Shown: positions 17,384 to 25,945 of the stretch, one piece after another
How positions within the stretch are numbered: position 1 is the stretch's first letter
Layout of the letters: each line of letters begins with the position of its first letter
Assembly: GCA_035438985.1 (NCBI GenBank)
Contig: DAORJK010000027.1
Location: 1 to 27,425, forward strand
Direction of reading: 5' to 3'
Length of the DNA: 27,425 nucleotides
DNA from: UBA4408 sp002389785
GTDB taxonomy: Bacteria; Bacteroidota; Bacteroidia; UBA4408
Made by a program: the position numbers and the translations under genes
The notes under the pieces: generated by a model
Database searches by the model: none
Told to the model about the DNA's origin: nothing
Seen by the model: the letters and a program-made list of their open reading frames with translations, nothing else

Positions 17384-17751
17384 TTATCTCAATAAATATA
17401 TTTTCTCTAAATGCATTATTATTCTAAATGTGATACAAAGGTTTTTCAATTTGAGAATTTTACTTAAACTGAGTCGAAACGAGGTTAATGATAATTTATA
17501 AATCTCTATATATCAAACTATTACAATTTATTTCTTCTTACTATTTGCTTTAACAAAATTTAATAATTATTTTCACTAATAAGACAAAACCATTAATCTG
17601 AAACTCTGAAGCGCATAAAGTTATCCTTTTTTTTATTTACAAGAAAGCAAATTATGGATTTCTCATCTTTTGTAGTTTTAGATTTAATCTTAATCCATAA
17701 CCAAAATACCTATATTCAAAGAAGTGTGAGCGAATTGTTATTGCCTCTAAT
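17384..17751. other. AT-rich non-coding stretch with a 9-bp inverted repeat
   Basis: These 368 bases separate the mobilisation operon from the secreted-protein genes. I find no convincing gene. The only clear structure is the perfect inverted repeat TTATGGATT (17652-17660) / AATCCATAA (17692-17700), 31 bases apart, about 50 bases before the next start; it could be a regulatory site for the secreted proteins. No strong terminator after the ArdC gene and no consensus promoter are evident. Confidence 0.4.
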
Positions 17752-19167
17752 ATGATGAAAACAAAAGTTCCTTCAATAAAACGGTTATTGTATCTTGTAG
17801 TACTTGTTCATATTATTTCAAGTGAAAATATATGTGCAAGTGGAAATTTCTTGAAAACATACGCTGGCATAAATGGATGTAGTTTTAATTCACTAGACAC
17901 ATTACATGACGGTGGTTATGTGATGTGTGGTGCAGATTGTAGCCAAGGTTGCAATTTTATTATCCTCAGAGTAGATAGTAATGGTCAAGAAATTTGGCGT
18001 TATCAAAATTCTCAGTACAATGGAAACTCTTATGGATATTTAGACAATGGACTTTTTAAAGTAAAGGAAACATATGATCATGGTATTGTCGCAGTTGGAG
18101 GAATAAATGTAGATAGTAGCTATAATCTTAATGCACTGGTTGTAAAATTGGACAGTAATGGCAGCCTTATTTGGAATAAGGATTTTGGATTTACAAATTA
18201 TGACCGTTTTGAAAATCTCCTTTTAGATAAGGATTCCAACATTGTGCTTTCAGGAGTAGCCTACGATCATAATTTACTAATGAAAATTAATAATAACGGA
18301 GATAGTATTTGGTGCACAAAAGCTCCTACTATATCAAATCCGGTTTACTTCTATCCAAGTCAGGTACTAAGAATCAAAAACGACTATTATGTTGGAGGAT
18401 TAAGAGATTCAATAGTCTCAAATTACGGAGTTCTCACTTTACTAAAATTTGACTCTCTTGGGCATTTGTTATGGCAAAAAAATTACAGCGATACAGTATG
18501 CATGTACGATGACGGCTCTTATTGGTCACTCAACGACTCGCTTATACTGGTTAACTCCTATATGAAACAAGGAGTATCTTTTTTCTCAAAATTGACAACT
18601 ATCGATCTAGCGGGAAATATTGTAGACACTTCATTTCTAAGCTTTTTTGGCAAAATTGATAGCGATTCAACTATAATTAATACTGAGGTAAATCCGCTGC
18701 AGCCAGATAGCGTGTGGCTGGGACATTATAACTTTATTACTGGAAATAATAATAGATACTTTAGGTTCTATATTCCTAGTTTTAACAAAGGAGATGTTAC
18801 CAATGACAAATCTGGGAATATTATTTTTTGTGGTACTCAATTATTGGGTAGCAACATTGGTTTTCTAGCTAAAGCATCAGATACTCTGAGCCTTGGCTTG
18901 GGAGTTTTCGGCAAAAAATATTTCCTTAATATTTTTCCAATTCCCTCTAATGAGTTTCTTAATGTTGAATTTGATAAAACACAGTCATTCAATATTGGAA
19001 CATTCTCCTATGAAATATATGATTTTTTTGGAAACAGAATTTTATTTAATACGATTAGTAGTGCATCATTCCAAATTGATGTAAGTGCTCTTAAAATGGG
19101 CGTCTATCTTTTTACAATTTATTTAAATGGAATTCATTTAAACACAGGAAAAATAATTATTAACTAA
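17752..19167 (+). CDS. T9SS-secreted protein with propeller-like repeats
   Basis: A signal peptide (hydrophobic residues 11-24, possible cleavage near CAS) is followed by a beta-propeller-like region with at least four repeats of the form L-x-x-x-D-S-x-G-x-x-x-W (DSNGQEIW, DSNGSLIW, NNNGDSIW, DSLGHLLW). The C-terminal 80 residues are a type A T9SS sorting domain beginning FPIPSNEFLNVEF and ending with KIIIN. The protein should be exported and then anchored or released at the cell surface. No catalytic motif is visible. Two start codons stand in tandem (17752, 17755). It lies 12 bases before the 1819-residue gene, so the pair is likely co-transcribed. Function is unknown; such proteins are often adhesins or wall components. 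Confidence 0.8.
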   Translation: MMKTKVPSIKRLLYLVVLVHIISSENICASGNFLKTYAGINGCSFNSLDTLHDGGYVMCGADCSQGCNFIILRVDSNGQEIWRYQNSQYNGNSYGYLDNGLFKVKETYDHGIVAVGGINVDSSYNLNALVVKLDSNGSLIWNKDFGFTNYDRFENLLLDKDSNIVLSGVAYDHNLLMKINNNGDSIWCTKAPTISNPVYFYPSQVLRIKNDYYVGGLRDSIVSNYGVLTLLKFDSLGHLLWQKNYSDTVCMYDDGSYWSLNDSLILVNSYMKQGVSFFSKLTTIDLAGNIVDTSFLSFFGKIDSDSTIINTEVNPLQPDSVWLGHYNFITGNNNRYFRFYIPSFNKGDVTNDKSGNIIFCGTQLLGSNIGFLAKASDTLSLGLGVFGKKYFLNIFPIPSNEFLNVEFDKTQSFNIGTFSYEIYDFFGNRILFNTISSASFQIDVSALKMGVYLFTIYLNGIHLNTGKIIIN

Positions 19168-19179
19168 TACAAGAATCAA

Positions 19180-22100
19180 ATGCAAACACAAATTTTCACA
19201 CTAGCTTTTTATTATTTAAAAATCAGTTTGAGTAATCTAGCTCAGCGTATTTTTTATAATACATTGATCCCTTTTTTAATTTGTATAGTTTGTTTTGATG
19301 CGAAAGCAACTATTCAAATAGATGCTTCTTCAAATGGAGATTTTCATAACGGTACAAGTGGCTGGACATTTGTTAATGGCAATACCACAGATAATCCTAA
19401 TCAATGGCATGTGGGTGGTTCTGGGGTTTATTATTCATTTGATGAGAACTTTGCATATATATCAAATAATGGAGGAACTTGGCAGTACACTTCAACAAAG
19501 GCTTGTTTTACACATTTTTATAGGGATGTAACAATTCCAGCAGGAGAAAAAGAAATTGAACTTACTTTTGATTGGATATGCTCTGGAGAAGCTCTTAGAG
19601 ATGGCTTACAAGTTTCTTACGCAACAACAAGTACAAGTGTAAGCGCTAACACATCATCTTATAATTCAACTATTGGAGATCAAACAGGTACATTGGTTTC
19701 AGGCGCAACCCTGATTAGCCCAATTTTTCTAAATTTAAGTTCTAACACCGAACAGAAGCACTTTTATGCAAAGCTTCCGGCAACTCTTGCATCCTCTACT
19801 ACCAGCATTAGGCTTATTTTTTCATGGCGAAATGACGCTGCTACGACAAATCAAAATCCAGCCGGAATAGACAATATTGTTCTTACTTCAAACCATATTG
19901 GTAGGAATAAAACACTTTTTGTTGATTTATTTGGCCTTACAATTTTTGATGTTGATGAACAAGGGGATAATACTTATGAAAGAGAAGACGAATTAATTGA
20001 TTTCGCAGTGCGAAAAGGTTTTTCAACATTAATTTTATCTCGTTTAGATCAGACTGTATATGGAAACAATATCAAATTATTTCCAAAAGGAAGCGCTGTA
20101 GATTTTCCCAATTTAACAAGCCAAAGCGGAATTGATATGTATGAAAGGCTTGCAAGCTTTTTGGTTAAGTGTAGAAAGGCTGGAATTATGCATCTTGGAG
20201 TTTCAGAACATCCGTATTATAAGCCCTCCAACACATATCAAATTAACCAATTTTTTGACAATGTGGTTCTTTTTAACGAGTTCTATAGTTACAGTTCTGG
20301 GTCTACAAACTATGATCCACTTGCTTACTTTGATATTCTCTATGGTGAAGAAGATTATTGGAACACAAATGAGCCACATCCTACAACTAATGTTGTTACT
20401 AATTGGACAACATATTATTATCCAGGTATCCAGCATATGCACTTTGTTAAAACAAATTATGCCATAGGACCTAATTCAACAACAAAAGCGAATACTCGGA
20501 TAACCACTACTGCTACTTATGTCGGTGATTTCAGGCCTTTAAGTCTTGCCACCGGAGGGACTAGCGCACAAGGTCAAGCAGATGCGATTGATGCAAATAT
20601 GGACTGGGTTTATGTTGATTTTTATTTTGGAGGAGCTAACATAAATAATTCTCCACCAACTATGCCAGTTGAGTTTTTTGATCTTGATGGTACTGGAAGT
20701 GGCTTTCGACTTGAGAAATTTGCAAACAACTCAACTCCAACAACAATAATTCCAATTTTTGGAAGTAGTTCAGCAAATACTGCTGTTCAAAATGTCCCTA
20801 ATTATTTTGGAGATTACCTAAAATATGAAAAAAGTAATTTTGTAGCAAACCCTTCAGCACCATGGGTCGGAACGATCGATGAATTGAAAGACAAATTCGA
20901 AGACTATTACGTTAATACTCAAAACCCATATAATCTGGCAACAAGTCCAACTTATACAATGGAATCCTTAACAGGAAACATAACCAATGGCAATAACATG
21001 TCAGAAGGTACTGCTTGGTTTAAATATAGCACGGTACCTGACGCATATTATTTTTTAAAATCCCATGTTACAAGTCCAGCTAATGCATTAGAAGTTGCCC
21101 CCGATTATTTTTATGTCTGTCAAGGGACATCTGTTGATTTGAATATCGATGAATTAATAACCACAGGAACTTCAGGAACTTCAAATCCAAGAAATTTAGA
21201 TGGTATAGCCGGTCTGACATCTACAATTTCTAACATTAAATGGTATGATGCAACCGGTGCCGCACTTTCATATACAGGGACCTCAGTTAGTGGTCACCCT
21301 ATACTTGGAGGACAATTAAATTTTCTTATATTCGAATGTGAGGTTACATCTGTACAAAGCGGCGGGACAGTGGCAGGTGGAATTTTTAATCATATCAAAC
21401 TTCGTAAACAAATTATTATTGACCCTGGATGTTATCCAACTATTGACTATTGGGCAATTGCCACATTAACTAATCCCTCTTGCCCAAACTATAACAATGG
21501 TTCTGCATCAATAACGTTTACACAATCTGTTTCTAGTGAACAATATCGTTATCATAACAACACCACAAATCAAGATTTTACGGCATATGGACCAGGGTTT
21601 ACTGTAACAGGTCTTCCGCAAGGAAATTACACAGTTAAGCAATACAGTGGTTCTTCATATACTGGAGAGCAGTTCAACTTTTATTTATCTAATGCATATA
21701 ATTTTCCCAAGCCAGTAATCATTTCGCAAAATAATGATAAAATTAATTGTTATACCAATTTATCAACAGGTTCGTATTCATCATATTCATGGAGCAACGG
21801 AATCTCTGTTTTAAGCACTTCACAAACTTTTTCACCAAGCACAAATGGTACCTATCAGGTTACTGTGAGTTCAGGTGGGTGTTATGGGGTTTCAGACCCT
21901 ATAACTATTGAACCCCATCAATCACCAATTATTTTCGGTAGTGAATTAACCTGTGAAAACAATAAAACATATACCGTTTCACAGAACAAAAATGATGAAA
22001 CCTACAATTGGAGTGTGCCGGCAGGTGTTACAAGTACAACCGATGGCAACTCAATGACAATTACGAACTGGTCTAATGCTGCAACTACTGGCGGAACTAT

Positions 22101-24639
22101 AAGCTGCACAGTTACTAATGCTTGCGGTTACAGTAATCCTGCATACTTTATTGTAAAAGGATGTTGTTCTAACACTTCAGGTGATTTGAACAATGCAATT
22201 TTGAACTCTACCCAAACCAAGACGGGCACTTTTCATATAAATGGAACACTTACAATCAATGGTACAAATACCTCTGTTACATTTAATGCGGCTGACATTT
22301 CGATTAGCAAAGAGTCTAAAATAATTCTTGCAGGAACGAATTGTAAATTAATAATTACTGGGGCAAGTCATCTTTATGCTTGTGGTAATGATATGTGGGA
22401 GGGTATTCAAATTACCTCCCCAACGGGTATTGTAGAAGTGAATGGTAGTTCAGTTATCGAGGATGCAAAAATTGCGATAGAAGCATTATATAATTCAAAA
22501 GTGCAAATTGATAATGCAACATTTAACGTTAACCATAAGCACATAAGAATGGTTGGAAATGGGAATAGCAATAGCTCTTACATTCGTAATGGTGCAGTAT
22601 TTAGTTGCTCTGGAAATGGACAAATTTGTGTTTGCCTTAAGGCCCCTCATTCTGGTGAACATACAATAGCCGGGATAGAAATGGTAAATATGGGTAATTT
22701 GACAATTGGCGCTTCAACTGGTAATCCTATTTCGATAACGAATACATCATACGCCATTCAGTCTGATTATAGTAATTTGCTTGTACAAAATAGTTCCATA
22801 TCGCTTGCCGAAAAAGGGATTTATACGGAAAATGGAGGTGGGCTGACTGTTTATGATACCTATTTAAATGAATGTAATTACGCAATAGAGACAAAATCCA
22901 GCAATTCAGTGACGGTTTCAAATTGTACTTTTAATGATAATTATATAGGTGTAAGAAATCTATGGAGTTATAGTGGGAGTTTTCATATCAGTGACAATAA
23001 TTTTACTGACAACTATGGGTGGGGAATCTTTCAGATGGCTAACAATATGTGTTCTCATCAAATTCATGGAAATAATATATTTAATAGCACAGAACAATTT
23101 GCTCATGGTATTGATATTATTGGGCTTACAGAAGGAGAAAATGAGCCATTATTGAATGCAGAAGTTCATATATACAATAACGAACTCTATAATAATGCTT
23201 ACGGGATACATCTTTTAAGTATTAGCGATGCTAATATTTATAATAACTTTCACAATGAGGTAATGCATACCCCTGAGCCAGAATTTAGGTCTTTTGGAAT
23301 TCTGATAGAGAATTGCGAAAATACTTTGATTGAGAATAATTCTGTCAGTAGTTATGGAAGTAGCTTGCAACAGACTTGGTGGAGTAATGGAATTATGGCT
23401 GACAATAGTCCTGAAACAATGATGAAGTGTAATTCTGTTGGCAATATTGGACGCGGTTTATGGATTGGTGGATTTAGTCCAAATACAACCGTTGCGGGTA
23501 ATGCAATGGGTAATTGTCACGATCAACTTTATCTTAATTGGAATCTTTGGGGTCTCATGGATCAAGGTATGGATGTCTCAGCTAATCCACCAAATGGATT
23601 AGCATTAGACAACGAATGGATTGGTTCTGTTTACTCCGCAGGGGATGGCCATCAAACGTATAGCTACTATAGTAACAATAAAGATGCAGGAGGATACACA
23701 CTTTTTCATACTCGATCAGGTTCACCATTTGAGCCAACTGACCATCAAGTTTATGATCCTTCCGGAGTATCTGATTATTGTTATGTTGATGTCCTGTATA
23801 ATTTTTCAGCGGAAAGCTATTGTGAAGAGAGACCTGAGGTCCCAGAAGAAAGAGGTGTAGAAGAGCGAATTGCAGAAGGGAATAATGATTTTGGGCAATA
23901 TTTTGAAACATTTGATTGGATGTCAAAAGACTATCTTTTAAAGCAGAGTAAGGAGGACCCATTACTAGCGGCAAATGATATTTTAATAGCAAATGAAGTT
24001 CTTCAAATTGAACAAAGCAATATAGGTCAGATTGAAGCTTTAAAAGACTCAATAATTAATGTAGATATTGATAGCTCAAGCATTGCATACATTCAACAAC
24101 TTCAACAATTAAATAATGGTTTACAACCAGCATTGGCGGTAGAGTCTAATTATAAAAGTGCACACAGTTTGAGTTTGAATTATTTAAAAAACAAAAGTTT
24201 TACAAACGGACAAAAGAGCACTGTAATTTACTTAGCTAACCTATGCCCATATGCCGCAGGACCAGGTGTTTATACAGCACGTGCATTGCGCCACCTCTTT
24301 GATACGAATATTCCGGAATATACTTCATGTGATACTTACAATCCTGTTCCTGCGAGCAGAAAGGCTCTCTCCGGGGATTCACAAAAGTCTAATTCTGGGT
24401 ATCGACTTTATCCAAGTCCAAGTATGGGCGATGCAGTTTATTATTTTGCTGTAGATGAGAAATCAAGAGCTAGCTTAAAAGTGATTGATTTTACAGGTAG
24501 ACAGATTTTGCTTCAAGATGTTTCTGGTAAAACAAATTTTGAATTTAAAAACCTTGATCTTTCAGAAGGTGTTTATCATATTCAACTTTATGTTGATGAT
24601 AAGCTGAATGATGACAGAAATATGGTTGTTGTGAAGTAA
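19180..24639 (+). CDS. Giant T9SS-secreted mosaic protein with beta-helix
   Basis: The 1819 residues read as a string of modules. A hydrophobic export segment lies at about 25-42 behind an unusually long N-terminus. A jelly-roll-like domain (about 48-235, NGTSGWTF) is followed by a region (about 240-640) that looks like an alpha/beta barrel fragment (LFVDLFGLTIFD, FSTLILSRL, MHLGVSEHPY) of unknown identity. A SprB-like repeat (about 762-835, NPSCPNYNNGSASI), PKD/Ig-like domains (about 845-993), and a right-handed beta-helix (about 1000-1460) with recurring N-x-I-x-x-N rungs come next. A helical segment containing CPYAAGPGVYTARAL precedes the type A T9SS sorting domain (about 1740-1819, YRLYPSPS). 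Beta-helices often bind or cleave polysaccharides, but no catalytic set is recognisable. The gene is followed by a terminator. Confidence 0.85.
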   Translation: MQTQIFTLAFYYLKISLSNLAQRIFYNTLIPFLICIVCFDAKATIQIDASSNGDFHNGTSGWTFVNGNTTDNPNQWHVGGSGVYYSFDENFAYISNNGGTWQYTSTKACFTHFYRDVTIPAGEKEIELTFDWICSGEALRDGLQVSYATTSTSVSANTSSYNSTIGDQTGTLVSGATLISPIFLNLSSNTEQKHFYAKLPATLASSTTSIRLIFSWRNDAATTNQNPAGIDNIVLTSNHIGRNKTLFVDLFGLTIFDVDEQGDNTYEREDELIDFAVRKGFSTLILSRLDQTVYGNNIKLFPKGSAVDFPNLTSQSGIDMYERLASFLVKCRKAGIMHLGVSEHPYYKPSNTYQINQFFDNVVLFNEFYSYSSGSTNYDPLAYFDILYGEEDYWNTNEPHPTTNVVTNWTTYYYPGIQHMHFVKTNYAIGPNSTTKANTRITTTATYVGDFRPLSLATGGTSAQGQADAIDANMDWVYVDFYFGGANINNSPPTMPVEFFDLDGTGSGFRLEKFANNSTPTTIIPIFGSSSANTAVQNVPNYFGDYLKYEKSNFVANPSAPWVGTIDELKDKFEDYYVNTQNPYNLATSPTYTMESLTGNITNGNNMSEGTAWFKYSTVPDAYYFLKSHVTSPANALEVAPDYFYVCQGTSVDLNIDELITTGTSGTSNPRNLDGIAGLTSTISNIKWYDATGAALSYTGTSVSGHPILGGQLNFLIFECEVTSVQSGGTVAGGIFNHIKLRKQIIIDPGCYPTIDYWAIATLTNPSCPNYNNGSASITFTQSVSSEQYRYHNNTTNQDFTAYGPGFTVTGLPQGNYTVKQYSGSSYTGEQFNFYLSNAYNFPKPVIISQNNDKINCYTNLSTGSYSSYSWSNGISVLSTSQTFSPSTNGTYQVTVSSGGCYGVSDPITIEPHQSPIIFGSELTCENNKTYTVSQNKNDETYNWSVPAGVTSTTDGNSMTITNWSNAATTGGTISCTVTNACGYSNPAYFIVKGCCSNTSGDLNNAILNSTQTKTGTFHINGTLTINGTNTSVTFNAADISISKESKIILAGTNCKLIITGASHLYACGNDMWEGIQITSPTGIVEVNGSSVIEDAKIAIEALYNSKVQIDNATFNVNHKHIRMVGNGNSNSSYIRNGAVFSCSGNGQICVCLKAPHSGEHTIAGIEMVNMGNLTIGASTGNPISITNTSYAIQSDYSNLLVQNSSISLAEKGIYTENGGGLTVYDTYLNECNYAIETKSSNSVTVSNCTFNDNYIGVRNLWSYSGSFHISDNNFTDNYGWGIFQMANNMCSHQIHGNNIFNSTEQFAHGIDIIGLTEGENEPLLNAEVHIYNNELYNNAYGIHLLSISDANIYNNFHNEVMHTPEPEFRSFGILIENCENTLIENNSVSSYGSSLQQTWWSNGIMADNSPETMMKCNSVGNIGRGLWIGGFSPNTTVAGNAMGNCHDQLYLNWNLWGLMDQGMDVSANPPNGLALDNEWIGSVYSAGDGHQTYSYYSNNKDAGGYTLFHTRSGSPFEPTDHQVYDPSGVSDYCYVDVLYNFSAESYCEERPEVPEERGVEERIAEGNNDFGQYFETFDWMSKDYLLKQSKEDPLLAANDILIANEVLQIEQSNIGQIEALKDSIINVDIDSSSIAYIQQLQQLNNGLQPALAVESNYKSAHSLSLNYLKNKSFTNGQKSTVIYLANLCPYAAGPGVYTARALRHLFDTNIPEYTSCDTYNPVPASRKALSGDSQKSNSGYRLYPSPSMGDAVYYFAVDEKSRASLKVIDFTGRQILLQDVSGKTNFEFKNLDLSEGVYHIQLYVDDKLNDDRNMVVVK

Positions 24640-24663
24640 AGATAGTTTTAATCGTTTATAAAA

Positions 24664-24706
24664 ATGGCCTCGATGTATTTTTTACACGAGGTTATTTTTA
24701 TTTTTC
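24664..24706 (+). terminator. Terminator after the 1819-residue secreted protein
   Basis: CCTCGATGTA (24668-24677) pairs with TACACGAGG (24683-24691), with one bulged A, and the stem is extended by GG/TT wobble. A TTATTTTTATTTTT tract follows directly. It lies about 25 bases after the stop codon at 24639. Confidence 0.75.
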
Positions 24707-24714
24707 AAAGGGGT

Positions 24715-24827
24715 CGGGGAAATGTGTTCCCCGCAAGATGGCTTGTTGCGGTAACGAAAGTAGACCGTCAACACGCAATCTTGCTATTAATGCAGTAAAG
24801 CCCAGACCAAGCATTGGGGGCAGTAAA
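24715..24827. other. Three consecutive hairpins, possible structured RNA
   Basis: Hairpin 1 is CGGGGAA/TTCCCCG (24715-24733, 5-base loop). Hairpin 2 (24733-24784) nests GCAAGAT/ATCTTGC, TTGTTG/CAAC and CGGT/ACCG around an 11-base apical loop. Hairpin 3 pairs GCCC (24800-24803) with GGGC (24818-24821). An 8-base direct repeat GCAGTAAA (24792-24799, 24820-24827) brackets the third. The segment is GC-richer than its surroundings and lies between a terminator and the TIR gene. It could be a small RNA, a 5' leader of the TIR gene or a relic of a palindromic repeat element. No reverse transcriptase is nearby. Confidence 0.4.
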
Positions 24828-24907
24828 TTTCATTTTAATTCTGAGCGGATTGTTTACACCCAATACGAAGATTTTGTCTAATTTGGAACATCCAATATAG
24901 GACAAAA

Positions 24908-25729
24908 ATGTATCAATTTGATTTTGCCATTTCATTTGCAGACGAGGATAGAAAGTATGCCGAAAGATTGGCAAAGCGATTTAAGAATCTCTACAAATTC
25001 AGGGTATTTTATGATTACTTTGAACAGGCGAATTTAGTTGGAGAATATCTTACCGAATATCTAATTGATATCTATAAAAATAAGGCAAGGTACTGTATAG
25101 TTATTCTTTCAAAAAATTACGAGAAAAAAAGGTACACTAGGCATGAATGGAGAGCTGCTCAGGAAAGGGCATTTAATGAACCTGACATAAAATACTTAAT
25201 CATTATTAAATTGGACGATGCAAAATTACCAGGTCTTTTGGATACCCTAGGGTATTTTGATTCAAGAAAATGGACAGTAACCAAGATTTCTGATATGATT
25301 TATGCGATGTCCAAAGATGAAATCGCAAAATTGAATATCATCCGAAAAGCGCAGGAACTCTATACTAAAGGGGAAGTGGAACAGGCTCACAAACTTGCTA
25401 GTGAACGCGAGTTTGATAATAATATTGATGCACTATGGATTCGAGAGAGCACTGTCAAAACTTTAGGGAACGAAAAAGATAGGATTAAGATATTGAACAG
25501 AATTTTAAAATTAAGGACGGAAGATGGAATGGCTCATTTTATTTTAGGAAATTGCTATTACCGTGAAAATAATTTTAAAAAATCAGTTTATCATTTTGAA
25601 AAAGCTCTAAAGGTATACCCTAAGCACCCAACCATACTATCCACATTGCCTTTAGCCAGAAAAAAGTTGTTAAAAAACCCAACATTTTCAAAAGCAAAGA
25701 AAGGGAAAATCAAAACACAAACGAATTAA
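24908..25729 (+). CDS. TIR-domain protein with C-terminal TPR repeats
   Basis: The N-terminal ~125 residues are a bacterial TIR domain: the first strand FDFAISFADEDR, the strand FRVFYDYFEQANLVGEYL with candidate catalytic E39, the conserved CIVILSKNY (about 63-71), HEWRAAQ (about 79-85) and YLIIIKLDD followed by a GYFDSRKW end. Such domains usually cleave NAD+ or make signalling nucleotides from it. The C-terminal half (about 135-260) is helical with at least two TPR-like repeats (AHFILGNCYYRENNFKKSVYHFEKAL), likely for protein interaction or oligomerisation. The tail is very basic (KAKKGKIKTQT). No membrane segment is present. Bacterial TIR proteins are often defence effectors, but sensor partners are not seen; its only near neighbour is a patatin-like gene 216 bases downstream. 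Confidence 0.85.
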   Translation: MYQFDFAISFADEDRKYAERLAKRFKNLYKFRVFYDYFEQANLVGEYLTEYLIDIYKNKARYCIVILSKNYEKKRYTRHEWRAAQERAFNEPDIKYLIIIKLDDAKLPGLLDTLGYFDSRKWTVTKISDMIYAMSKDEIAKLNIIRKAQELYTKGEVEQAHKLASEREFDNNIDALWIRESTVKTLGNEKDRIKILNRILKLRTEDGMAHFILGNCYYRENNFKKSVYHFEKALKVYPKHPTILSTLPLARKKLLKNPTFSKAKKGKIKTQTN

Positions 25730-25805
25730 TCATAAGTTAAACTGAAAAAATATACATTTGTTTAACAACCCAAAACGAGTATGAACTTGAAATTCTTCGC
25801 CAGCA

Positions 25806-25853
25806 AAAATGGTGGTCAGTTTCAACCGGCGAGGGTGGTCTAATTTAGCCAGA
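25806..25853. repeat. IS21-like reiterated end repeat, left of the patatin gene
   Basis: GGTGGTC occurs twice: GGTGGTCAGTTTCAACCGG at 25811-25829 and GGTGGTCTAATTTAGCC at 25834-25850. The same unit occurs twice in the opposite orientation at the right end of the window. Tandem ~20-base units are typical of the ends of IS21-family elements. This copy has no transposase gene next to it and is either a remnant or one end of a unit that encloses the patatin gene. Confidence 0.5.
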
Positions 25854-25881
25854 TTTTGCAAAAGATACCAATTCTGTTTTT

Positions 25882-25903
25882 CCAGTGGAGTTGAACTCCT
25901 TGG
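25882..25903. other. Small hairpin upstream of the patatin gene
   Basis: GGAGT-TGA-ACTCC (25887-25899) forms a perfect 5-bp stem, extended by CCA/TGG across a small internal loop. It lies 43 bases before the patatin ATG and could be a leader structure or weak terminator; no U tract follows. Confidence 0.25.
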
Positions 25904-25945
25904 TTATTATTCAAAAAAATGTCTTAATAAATAACATAAAGCACA

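Noticed and set aside
17384..17751. An origin of transfer in the gap after the antirestriction gene
   Set aside because: One 9-base inverted repeat is present, but there is no recognisable nick-site sequence, and the repeat is nearer the secreted-protein start.
23582..24052. A 156-codon open frame on the minus strand inside the 1819-residue gene
   Set aside because: It lies fully antisense to a well-supported gene, has low-complexity Leu/His/Gln-rich composition and no recognisable domain.
24715..24827. A retron-type non-coding RNA
   Set aside because: The fold is suggestive, but no reverse transcriptase is in the window and the expected terminal inverted repeats of msr/msd are not present.
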